From positions 1-15,275 of the forward strand of contig JAEZOA010000121.1 of assembly GCA_023441625.1 (NCBI GenBank): a stretch of DNA of 15,275 bases, written 5' to 3'. Both the position numbers and the translations under genes were made by a program. This DNA comes from Bacillota bacterium (GTDB taxonomy: Bacteria; Bacillota; Clostridia; Acetivibrionales; DSM-1351). The first letter of the stretch is position 1; every line of letters starts with the position of its first letter. The notes under the pieces were generated by a model that was not told where the DNA came from, did no database searches, and saw only the letters and a list, made by a program, of their open reading frames with translations. Below are positions 1 through 6,669 of this stretch, piece after piece.

Positions 1-170
1 CTATGATGGCAGGTGTCGGCGCAAGCTCATCAGCCTCACAGAATATGGTTACGCCATTGTCAATTAGAGCGGCGATAACAATTGTTGCAGCAATACCAAT
101 TATCGTTGTATACCCATTCCTGCAAAAACACTTTGTTGCTGGACTAAATGTTGGTGGCGTTAAGGAATAA
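1..170 (+). CDS. Carbohydrate ABC transporter permease, C-terminal end (partial)
   Basis: The frame is open from the left edge of the window and ends with GTT AAG GAA TAA at 159-170. The visible 55 residues hold the segment ASSSASQNMVTPLSIRAA, a hydrophobic last membrane helix (about ITIVAAIPIIVVYPF) and the tail FLQKHFVAGLNVGGVKE. A final helix followed by YPFLQKxFVxGxxVGxVK is characteristic of the inner-membrane permease subunits of sugar ABC importers (LplC/YtcP type, binding-protein-dependent transport family). Such a subunit forms half of the transmembrane channel with a second permease. The xylanase-type gene starts about 50 bases downstream with no terminator between, so the two are probably co-transcribed and the importer may take up xylo-oligosaccharides. 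The substrate is inferred from the neighbour only. Confidence 0.85.
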   Translation, partial: MMAGVGASSSASQNMVTPLSIRAAITIVAAIPIIVVYPFLQKHFVAGLNVGGVKE

Positions 171-221
171 ATTTGAGTATCCACATTGTATATTAACTTC
201 AGTCTGAGGAGAATTCCAGAT

Positions 222-1460
222 ATGGCATTTAGGAATAATAGTAGTTTTCAACACAGAAGGGGAACAACAACTATAAAACTTGTTGGAACTGATGGGAATA
301 TATTAAGAAATATAGAAATATTTGTCCAGCAAGTAAAACATAAATTTCTCTTTGGATGCGGAGAGTTTAACTCTATACCTTATACTAATAATCAATTTGA
401 AGGTGCGGCTAAAGAAGAAGCAGAGTTTAGATTTGAGAAATTCTTTAATTTATTTAACTATGCAACCTTACCCTTTTATTGGGGAAATTTTGAACCAGAG
501 AGAGGTCAGCCAAAAACTGAGCAATTATTAAAGGCTACTCAGTGGTTGGCTTCAAAAGAGGTTACTCTTAAAGGACATCCATTATGCTGGCATACTGTTA
601 CAGCCCCTTGGCTACTTGATCTGAGTGATTCTGAAGTCTTATCAATACAGCTAGAGCGAATTCGCCGTGAGGTGGCTGATTTTAACGGTTTAATTGATAT
701 TTGGGATGTAATTAATGAAGTGGTAATAATGCCTATATTTGATAAATATGATAATGGCATTACACGTATTTGCAAAGATATAGGACGTGTAGCTTTGGTT
801 CGTGAAGTATTTGCAGCAGCTAAAAAGTCCAATCCTAATGCTACTTTATTAATTAATGATTTTAATACCTCGGAGTCATATGGAATTTTAATTGAAGACT
901 TGCTTGAAGCAGGAATTCCAATAGATGCAATAGGAATTCAATCCCATATGCATCAAGGCTATTGGGGCGTTGAAAAAACAGAGGAAGTTCTTGAACGTTT
1001 TTCAAGATTTAATTTGCCAATTCATTTTACTGAAAATACACTGCTATCCGGACATCTAGTACCTCCTGAAATTGAAGACCTAAATGACTATAATGTACTG
1101 GAGTGGCCATCAACACCTGAAGGCGAAGATCGTCAGGCTAGCGAAGCGGTACTCCATTATAAAACACTTTTTGCTCACCCAAGGATTGAATCCATAACGT
1201 GGTGGGATTTTGTAGATGGGAGCTGGCTTGGAGCACCTTCGGGATTTATCACCAAGGACAATAGAGTTAAGCCAGTGTATAATGAAATCCATAAACTTAT
1301 CAAAGATGAGTGGTGGTCAAAAGCAATAAAACTAGTCACTGATGATAACGGGTTAGTAAATGTGGAAGGATTTCTTGGTGAATACCAATTAACCTTCAGA
1401 GGGAAAACAAGTAGCTTTAAACTAGACAATTCAGTGGAGCAGATATCAATTACTGTATAG
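222..1460 (+). CDS. GH10 endo-1,4-beta-xylanase-type glycoside hydrolase, intracellular
   Basis: This is a 412-residue protein of glycoside hydrolase family 10, retaining enzymes that cut beta-1,4-xylan chains. The start at 222 is chosen because GAGGAG at 206-211 lies 10 bases upstream; the in-frame ATG at 186 has no such site. A short beta-rich N-terminal segment (about residues 1-55, ending HKFLFGCGEF) precedes the barrel. Family marks follow: GHPLCWHT (substrate-binding WH), WDVINEVV with the acid/base Glu166, NDFN, GIQSHMH, the nucleophile region IHFTEN with Glu271, and WWDFVDG near the end. The usual nucleophile motif ITE(L/F)D is FTEN here. There is no signal peptide, cellulose-binding module or dockerin, so it probably acts in the cytoplasm on imported xylo-oligosaccharides. 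A permease gene lies directly upstream and a terminator follows. The family call is secure; exact substrate preference is not. Confidence 0.9.
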   Translation: MAFRNNSSFQHRRGTTTIKLVGTDGNILRNIEIFVQQVKHKFLFGCGEFNSIPYTNNQFEGAAKEEAEFRFEKFFNLFNYATLPFYWGNFEPERGQPKTEQLLKATQWLASKEVTLKGHPLCWHTVTAPWLLDLSDSEVLSIQLERIRREVADFNGLIDIWDVINEVVIMPIFDKYDNGITRICKDIGRVALVREVFAAAKKSNPNATLLINDFNTSESYGILIEDLLEAGIPIDAIGIQSHMHQGYWGVEKTEEVLERFSRFNLPIHFTENTLLSGHLVPPEIEDLNDYNVLEWPSTPEGEDRQASEAVLHYKTLFAHPRIESITWWDFVDGSWLGAPSGFITKDNRVKPVYNEIHKLIKDEWWSKAIKLVTDDNGLVNVEGFLGEYQLTFRGKTSSFKLDNSVEQISITV

Positions 1461-1531
1461 ATGGCTTTTGGTTAGTATTTTGCCTATGGTATTTCCCAAT
1501 ACACTTTATATTTAATATAGCAAGAATCAAG

Positions 1532-1561
1532 AAAAAGGGGTAAGTTATACCTCTTTTTTTT
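1532..1561 (+). terminator. Rho-independent terminator after the xylanase gene
   Basis: AAAAAGGGGTA (1532-1542) pairs with TACCTCTTTTT (1548-1558), with one G-T wobble, around the 5-base loop AGTTA. A run of T continues to 1561. The A-run on the left arm makes it work in either direction. It closes the transporter-xylanase transcript 70 bases after the stop codon. Confidence 0.8.
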
Positions 1562-1597
1562 GAGTGTCGTGTGTCCAGCATGGGCGCCTTTTAACAT

Positions 1598-1629
1598 AAG
1601 AAATGCTGGCATGCCAACTTGCGTTGCTT
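1598..1629 (+). repeat. Dispersed 32-bp hairpin repeat, copy 1
   Basis: This is one of three 32-base intergenic elements in the window that share the core TGCCAACYTGCGTTG (here 1612-1626). Outer arms AAGAAATG (1598-1605) and CGTTGCTT (1622-1629) pair with one A-G mismatch, and an inner CTGG/CCAA stem closes a 4-base loop. It is 26/32 identical to copy 3. Confidence 0.75.
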
Positions 1630-1730
1630 TAGTTCGTTTATCCGTATTAAGTAGGTTAGGAGCCTTTCTAAAAAATTTACTAGTGTTTCTATAATTAAAT
1701 AGATTAAATAAATATAATTTAGCAAAAATA

Positions 1731-1759
1731 TGGATTAGAAAAGTATTTATACTTATAAT
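1731..1759 (+). promoter_or_regulatory. Candidate sigma-A-type promoter of the beta-galactosidase gene
   Basis: A perfect -10 box TATAAT lies at 1754-1759. At 17 bases spacing the -35 position reads TGGATT (1731-1736), only a 3/6 match to TTGACA. The surroundings are AT-rich, so the -10 alone could be chance. The position about 60 bases before the start codon, after a terminator, fits a separate promoter. Confidence 0.4.
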
Positions 1760-1817
1760 AGAGTTATCCAATCTAATTAATTTAAAAATATCAATAGTAA
1801 AGGAATCGGTGATAAAA

Positions 1818-4800
1818 ATGATAGTAGAAAAGTTTTTCGAGGATCCTAAAACACTTCATGTAGGTACCATGGACAATAGAGCCTATTATATTCCATACTC
1901 TACTATAGACGAGACATTACTTGAAGATAGAACACTTTCTAAACGGTTTCAATTATTAAACGGTCTGTGGAGCTTTGAATACTATAATAGTATTTATGAT
2001 GTTTCAGAGGAGTTCCTTGCACCGGACTTTGATATTTCAAGTTATAAAAAAATACCTGTACCAGGTGTCTGGCAAAATTACGGATATGACAAGCAGCAGT
2101 ACACAAATATAAAATTTCCATTCCCATATGATCCACCCTTTGTTCCTACAGAGAATCCTTGTGGAGTATATGTTAGAGAGTTTGAAATTGATAATAATTA
2201 TGACGGCTTGCGAAAATACTTAAACTTTGAAGGGGTGGACTCCTGCTTTTATCTCTGGATAAATGGTCAGTTCATTGGATATAGTCAAGTTTCACATTCA
2301 ACCAGTGAATTTGACATAACAGATTTTGTACAGGTGGGTTCAAATAAAATGGCAGTTTTGGTGCTCAAATGGTGTGATGGCAGTTACTTTGAGGATCAGG
2401 ATAAGTTTAGAATGTCTGGTATTTTTCGTGATGTGTATATTCTTTTTCGCCCACAAAACCATATACATGACTTTTATGTGAAAACTACATTAAAGAACGA
2501 CTATAAGCAGGCAGAAATCACAGTTGAGTTAGATTTCTTAGGTGACCAGCTTGCAGTAGGTTATGCTCTTCTAGATGCCAATACACAAAATGTTGTTCAA
2601 AAAGGACAGGCAAATGGAAGACTTATTGGAATTAATCTAAACAACCCAAAACTGTGGAGCGCTGAAACACCAAATCTGTATACATTAATCCTCAGTACAG
2701 GCGATGAAGCAATTGGGACTAAGCTTGGTATTAGGGAAATTAAGATTGAAGATAAAGTAGTATATTTAAATGGATCTAAGATAAAGTTCAAGGGTGTGAA
2801 CCGTCATGACAGTAATCCTGTTACAGGGCCTACAGTTTCTTTAGATGATATGCTTTTAGACCTTAAGCTAATGAAACAAAATAATATAAATGCTATTCGC
2901 ACAAGCCATTATCCTAATTCTCCAGTGTTTCTTGAGCTATGTGACAAATATGGTTTTTATGTAATTGGTGAAGCAGATATAGAGGCACATGGAACTACTA
3001 CAATATATGGTGGAGCTCAGGATGGTAAGGCATTCCCGCTTTTAGCCCATAATCCGATGTATGAGGAGGCTATTTTAGACCGAGTACAACGATGTGTTAT
3101 AAGAGACAAAAACCGTCCTTGCGTGGTTATATGGTCGGTGGGAAATGAAGCCGGCTATGGCAGGAATTTCGAAAATGCACTTAAATGGATTAAGGGCTTT
3201 GATGAAAGCAGGCTTACACACTATGAGAGTGCATATTATCCACCAGATGGATATAAGAGCGACTACAGTAATCTGGACTTATATAGTCGAATGTATGCTT
3301 CCTGTGAAGAGGTGTCTGATTATTTTGGCAGAGATTGGGACAAACCTTTTATATTGTGTGAATATATTCATGCCATGGGAAATGGACCAGGGGATATAGA
3401 AGAATACTATGAACTTATTGAGAATTATGATGGTTTATGTGGAGGGTTCGTTTGGGAGTGGTGTGACCATGCAATTTTCATGGGTAAGACTAAGCAAGGC
3501 AAAAATAAATTCTACTACGGCGGAGATTTTGGAGAATTTCCGAACGATGGGAATTTCTGTGTGGATGGACTTGTACATCCCGATAGAAGGCCACATACAG
3601 GGCTTTTAGAATACAAAAATGTTATAAGGCCTATAAGGCTTGTGAAAGCAAATCTTAAGGATGGAAAGATTACTTTTAAAAACATGTTGGACTTTACTAA
3701 TATAAAGGACTATTTATATATAACCTATCAGTTAACAAAGGATGGGAAGGTTGTATTTGAGGGAAAAATAGACGATAGTAGTATCCTAAATATAAGACCC
3801 CATCAAGAAAAAGTGATTTACCTAACTCTTGAAAAAATAAATGAAGGAAATTGCTACATCAAGTTTAACTATATTCAAAAGAACGATATGCCGTTTATAG
3901 CAAAGGGTCATGTGCTTGGCTTTGACCAGATCGAAGTATCTGTTGAGAAAGTGTATGATAGTAGCAGTAAGATAGAGAAAATTATCGGGGAGAATAAGGT
4001 AAATAGCTTAAGCTCAAAAACTCTGCCTGATTTAGATGCTGTAAAGTCAGCAGATAATATAAATATACAGAATATGTCAGAGTCAGCTAACTCATCTGGA
4101 AAAAAGACAACTAAAGCAGACTGTCTTTTTGCTAAGGAGAGTGACCGCTATGTAGTTATTACTGGTGAGAATTTTAGATATACGTATAACAAATTAACAG
4201 GTGTTTTTGATGAAATGGTTTTTGACAACGTGGTTATAATGAATAAACCAATGAATTATAACATATGGAGAGCTCCAACTGATAATGATATAAATGTACG
4301 TGCCGAATGGGAAGCCTGTGGCTTTGATAGAACTATTTCAAGGGCATATTCCACTACAATTGCAAAACTTGAAAATAGTATCAGAATTGTTAGTGAGCTA
4401 TCAATTGCTGCAGTGCATATTCAGAGAATATTAAACATAAGTGCAGAGTGGCTTGTGGGTGACACTGGTATAGTTGCTTTTAATATTCAAGTAGAAAGAA
4501 ATATGGAAACACCATTTTTACCTCGTTTTGGATTGCGCCTATTCTTACCTAAGGAAATAAATAATGTAGAATACTTTGGCTATGGCCCTTATGAAAGCTA
4601 TCCTGATAAGCATAGAGCATCATATTTAGGAAAGTTTACTGCAAAAGTTGAAGACCTGCATGAGGACTATTTAAGACCCCAGGAAAATGGTAGTCACTGG
4701 CACTGCCATTATGTGAAGCTGCTTTCAAAGACAGGAGTTGGCTTGGCAGCAACAAATAATGAAACCTTTAGCTTCAATGCATCTCATTACACCCAAGAGG

Positions 4801-4979
4801 AACTGACAGCAAAGAAACATAATTTCGAACTGGAAGAGAGTGGCTACACTGTGCTTTGTCTTGACTATTCTCAAAGTGGTATAGGTTCAAACAGCTGTGG
4901 ACCTAAACTATCAGAAAAGTACAGACTTGATGCCCAGAGATTCGACTTTAATATGACGTTTAAACCGATAGTAGAATAG
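1818..4979 (+). CDS. lacZ: Beta-galactosidase, glycoside hydrolase family 2 (LacZ type)
   Basis: This is a cytoplasmic GH2 enzyme of 1053 residues that hydrolyses terminal beta-galactosides such as lactose or plant galacto-oligosaccharides. The ATG at 1818 is preferred over the in-frame GTG at 1809: GGTGAT (1808-1813) matches the 3' side of a full Shine-Dalgarno and sits 4 bases before it. Domain order is jelly-roll sugar-binding domain (about 30-205), Ig-like domain (205-310) ending in VNRHDSNPVTGPTV, TIM barrel (315-610), second Ig-like domain, and beta-galactosidase small-chain domain (about 770-1050, with NIWRAPTDND). The acid/base is Glu444 in WSVGNEAGYG and the nucleophile Glu515 in ILCEYIHAMGN. 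Length fits E. coli LacZ (1023 residues). A Ser/Asn/Lys-rich linker of about 50 residues (around 712-770) precedes the last domain. There is no signal peptide. Confidence 0.95.
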   Translation: MIVEKFFEDPKTLHVGTMDNRAYYIPYSTIDETLLEDRTLSKRFQLLNGLWSFEYYNSIYDVSEEFLAPDFDISSYKKIPVPGVWQNYGYDKQQYTNIKFPFPYDPPFVPTENPCGVYVREFEIDNNYDGLRKYLNFEGVDSCFYLWINGQFIGYSQVSHSTSEFDITDFVQVGSNKMAVLVLKWCDGSYFEDQDKFRMSGIFRDVYILFRPQNHIHDFYVKTTLKNDYKQAEITVELDFLGDQLAVGYALLDANTQNVVQKGQANGRLIGINLNNPKLWSAETPNLYTLILSTGDEAIGTKLGIREIKIEDKVVYLNGSKIKFKGVNRHDSNPVTGPTVSLDDMLLDLKLMKQNNINAIRTSHYPNSPVFLELCDKYGFYVIGEADIEAHGTTTIYGGAQDGKAFPLLAHNPMYEEAILDRVQRCVIRDKNRPCVVIWSVGNEAGYGRNFENALKWIKGFDESRLTHYESAYYPPDGYKSDYSNLDLYSRMYASCEEVSDYFGRDWDKPFILCEYIHAMGNGPGDIEEYYELIENYDGLCGGFVWEWCDHAIFMGKTKQGKNKFYYGGDFGEFPNDGNFCVDGLVHPDRRPHTGLLEYKNVIRPIRLVKANLKDGKITFKNMLDFTNIKDYLYITYQLTKDGKVVFEGKIDDSSILNIRPHQEKVIYLTLEKINEGNCYIKFNYIQKNDMPFIAKGHVLGFDQIEVSVEKVYDSSSKIEKIIGENKVNSLSSKTLPDLDAVKSADNINIQNMSESANSSGKKTTKADCLFAKESDRYVVITGENFRYTYNKLTGVFDEMVFDNVVIMNKPMNYNIWRAPTDNDINVRAEWEACGFDRTISRAYSTTIAKLENSIRIVSELSIAAVHIQRILNISAEWLVGDTGIVAFNIQVERNMETPFLPRFGLRLFLPKEINNVEYFGYGPYESYPDKHRASYLGKFTAKVEDLHEDYLRPQENGSHWHCHYVKLLSKTGVGLAATNNETFSFNASHYTQEELTAKKHNFELEESGYTVLCLDYSQSGIGSNSCGPKLSEKYRLDAQRFDFNMTFKPIVE

Positions 4980-4994
4980 GACAAAGTAGTAGGA

Positions 4995-5029
4995 TTAGCT
5001 CCACTTTTTCTGAGAGAAAGTGGAGCTAA
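4995..5029 (+). terminator. Strong stem-loop after lacZ, terminator-like
   Basis: TTAGCTCCACTTT (4995-5007) and AAAGTGGAGCTAA (5017-5029) form a perfect 13-bp stem with a 9-base loop, 15 bases after the lacZ stop. It is not followed by a T-run (the next bases are ATTATAC). Intrinsic termination may therefore be weak, or the hairpin may protect the 3' end of the mRNA. Confidence 0.6.
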
Positions 5030-5036
5030 ATTATAC

Positions 5037-5068
5037 TTGACCTTACCCTGCGGTGGAAGGTTTATACT
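5037..5068 (+). promoter_or_regulatory. MerR-type promoter with operator dyad
   Basis: The -35 box TTGACC (5037-5042) and -10 box TATACT (5063-5068) are 20 bases apart (19 if the -10 is read as TTATAC). Between them lies a dyad with half-sites ACCTT (5040-5044) and AAGGT (5057-5061) and further symmetric C and G positions inside. An over-long 19-20-base spacer filled by a dyad is the signature of promoters activated by MerR proteins, which twist the DNA. It lies just before the merR-type gene, so the cluster is probably autoregulated. Confidence 0.85.
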
Positions 5069-5091
5069 TTGTCTATGAGGAGATATAAACT

Positions 5092-5895
5092 ATGTACAAG
5101 ATTGGTGAATTTTCGAAAATAACAAATCTTACAACCAAGGCACTGCGATATTATGACGAACAGGGAATTTTGAAGCCTTCCTCCAGAACAGAAAGTGAAT
5201 ATCGTCTTTATGATGAGTCGGATTTTGAAAAAGCACAGCTGATTGTCTGCCTGAGACAATTTGATTTTTCTATTGCTGAGATGAAGGATGTGCTTATAAA
5301 TTGTGACAGTAAAGAGGATATTCATTATTATCTTGCTGAAAAAAAGGTTTTTATCGAGAAGCGTATAAAAGAGGAAAAGTTACTTATCAAAAGACTAGAA
5401 GAAAATCTCCTTAACGAAAACAGGGAGGAGATAAAAATGAATTATATGATTGAAGTGAAGAGTATAGAACCAATTGCAGTGGCAAGCATTAGATTTCAAG
5501 GAAAATATAGTGATGTAGGACAGTATATTGGTGCCATTTATAAAGAGGTGAAGGATAAGGCTAATGGTGCGAACTTTAACTGCTATTATGACGAAGAGTA
5601 CAAAGAGGTGGCCGATATTGAATTATGTGTTCCAACAAAGGGAGTTTTGCTCAGTCACAATTCCGAAATTACATATAAAAAGCTTCCAAAAATACGAGGC
5701 ATTTCCACAATGCATAAAGGGAGCTATGAAACCCTTAATCAAGCCTATAAAGCACTTCTTGACTACGCAAAAGAAAATTTTCTAGAATGTAAAATACCAT
5801 CACGTGAGATTTATCATAAAGGCCCCGGAGCAATATTTAAGGGCAATCCAGATAAATATGTGACTGAAATAATCATCCCAATTGAAGAGGTCTAG
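5092..5895 (+). CDS. MerR-family transcriptional activator with GyrI-like effector-binding domain
   Basis: This 267-residue regulator is built like BltR, Mta and other multidrug-sensing MerR proteins. The winged helix-turn-helix is at residues 3-70 (IGEFSKITNLTTKALRYYDEQG, then YRLYDESDF). A charged dimerisation helix spans about 78-115, and residues 116-267 form a GyrI-like small-molecule-binding domain (IEVKSIEPIAVASIRFQG, KGSYETLNQAYKALLDYAKEN). GAGGAG (5077-5082) lies 9 bases before the ATG. It probably binds the long-spacer dyad promoter directly upstream and switches on itself and the next two genes when it binds a ligand. The ligand cannot be told from sequence. A strong internal Shine-Dalgarno and ATG sit exactly at the domain border (see the entry at 5423). 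Confidence 0.92.
   Translation: MYKIGEFSKITNLTTKALRYYDEQGILKPSSRTESEYRLYDESDFEKAQLIVCLRQFDFSIAEMKDVLINCDSKEDIHYYLAEKKVFIEKRIKEEKLLIKRLEENLLNENREEIKMNYMIEVKSIEPIAVASIRFQGKYSDVGQYIGAIYKEVKDKANGANFNCYYDEEYKEVADIELCVPTKGVLLSHNSEITYKKLPKIRGISTMHKGSYETLNQAYKALLDYAKENFLECKIPSREIYHKGPGAIFKGNPDKYVTEIIIPIEEV
5423..5439 (+). promoter_or_regulatory. Internal ribosome binding site and ATG inside the merR-type gene
   Basis: GGGAGGAG (5423-5430) stands 6 bases before an in-frame ATG at 5437-5439, codon 116. Initiation here would make a 152-residue protein that is exactly the GyrI-like effector domain without the DNA-binding part. The bases also encode ordinary residues (NREEIKM), so the match may be chance, but it is a better site than that of many genes here. 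Confidence 0.45.
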
Positions 5896-5976
5896 AGATT
5901 GTATTGGTAAACAATTAAAAGAAAAATGCCGAGGTAAGTGCGAAATAACTGAAATAATAAAAAAGGGGGCAAGACC

Positions 5977-6015
5977 ATGCCAGTGCAAAATGCGAAGCAT
6001 GGGAATAGTTTATGA
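5977..6015 (+). CDS. Possible 12-codon leader minicistron before the GyrI-like gene
   Basis: An AAAAGGGGG tract (5961-5969) stands 7 bases before the ATG at 5977, which opens a 12-codon frame (MPVQNAKHGNSL). Its TGA (6013-6015) overlaps the ATG of the GyrI-like gene (6012-6014) as ATGA, an arrangement typical of translational coupling. The best ribosome site in this spacer serves this short frame, while the downstream gene itself has only a weak GGGA. It could be a coupling leader with no function as a peptide, or chance. Confidence 0.35.
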   Translation: MPVQNAKHGNSL

Positions 6016-6653
6016 TAAAAAAGATAGATTACAAGAAAGAATACAAGAGTTTTTATATGCCTAAATCAACACCACAATTAATTGAGATTCCAGAAATGAA
6101 TTTTATAACTGTTGAAGGAAAAGGCAATCCTAATGAGGAGAATGGGGAATACCAGACAGCAGTTGGTTTGCTTTATGCCCTTTCATGGACAATAAAAATG
6201 AGTAAGATGGGATTAAACATACCTGACGGATATTTTGAATATGTGGTACCGCCTCTTGAAGGAATGTGGTGGCTGGCGGATGGCAATGCAGGTATTGATT
6301 ACACTCATAAGGAAAAATATTGCTGGATTTCAATGCTGCGTCAGCCCGAATTCGTTACTGAGGATGTATTTAATTGGGCATGTGGTGAGGTTGAAATTAA
6401 AAAGAAACTAGACACTTCAAAAGCAAGCTTAAAGCTTATTCAAGAAGGGCTATGTGTACAGTGCATGCATAATGGCCCCTTTGATGACGAACCTGCAACC
6501 CTTGCGAAAATGGAGCAGTTTATTAGTGAAAATGGACTAATTAGTGATATTAGCAATCAACGTCATCATCATGAAATATATTTACAGGACCCTAGAAAAA
6601 TAGATGCTTCAAAAATGAAGACTGTGCTACGCATTCCGGTTAGAAGAGCGTGA
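6012..6653 (+). CDS. Free-standing GyrI-like small-molecule-binding protein
   Basis: This 213-residue soluble protein belongs to the GyrI-like group found alone in many Firmicutes. Recognisable stretches are IDYKKEYKSFYMPKSTPQLI, EIPEMNFITVEGKGNPNE, EYQTAVGLLYALSWTIKMSK, the Trp-rich VVPPLEGMWWLADG, and KYCWISMLRQPEF, ending with RHHHEIYLQDPRK near the C-terminus. The fold is shared with the effector domain of the upstream MerR regulator but it has no DNA-binding part. Relatives bind, and some hydrolyse, small hydrophobic compounds; the role here is unproven. It starts 116 bases after the regulator, with no terminator between, and ends 16 bases before the BtrH-like gene, so all three are probably one transcript. 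Start choice rests on the family N-terminus and the ATGA overlap with the minicistron. Confidence 0.88.
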   Translation: MIKKIDYKKEYKSFYMPKSTPQLIEIPEMNFITVEGKGNPNEENGEYQTAVGLLYALSWTIKMSKMGLNIPDGYFEYVVPPLEGMWWLADGNAGIDYTHKEKYCWISMLRQPEFVTEDVFNWACGEVEIKKKLDTSKASLKLIQEGLCVQCMHNGPFDDEPATLAKMEQFISENGLISDISNQRHHHEIYLQDPRKIDASKMKTVLRIPVRRA

Positions 6654-6669
6654 GAATGGAGATGAAAAG

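Larger units (their letters stand above)
1562..1808. other. Intergenic region between xylanase and beta-galactosidase genes
   Basis: After the terminator this spacer holds no credible gene. It contains a small hairpin (GTGTCC 1571-1576 with GGGCGC 1582-1587, loop AGCAT), one copy of the 32-bp dispersed repeat at 1598-1629, and an AT-rich stretch with the candidate promoter of the beta-galactosidase gene. Confidence 0.7.

Noticed and set aside
1484..1771. A 95-codon frame on the minus strand in the xylanase-lacZ spacer
   Set aside because: It crosses the terminator and the dispersed repeat, has no ribosome site and reads as low-complexity AT-rich translation.
3145..3609. Two frames of 84 and 66 codons inside lacZ on the same strand
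   Set aside because: They lie wholly in another frame of a gene with conserved catalytic motifs and have no signals of their own.
5882..6064. A 60-codon frame beginning at TTG 5882 between the merR-type and GyrI-like genes
   Set aside because: It has no ribosome site, overlaps both neighbours in another frame, and its Cys/Lys/Arg-rich translation resembles no family. The overlapping GyrI-like gene is well supported.
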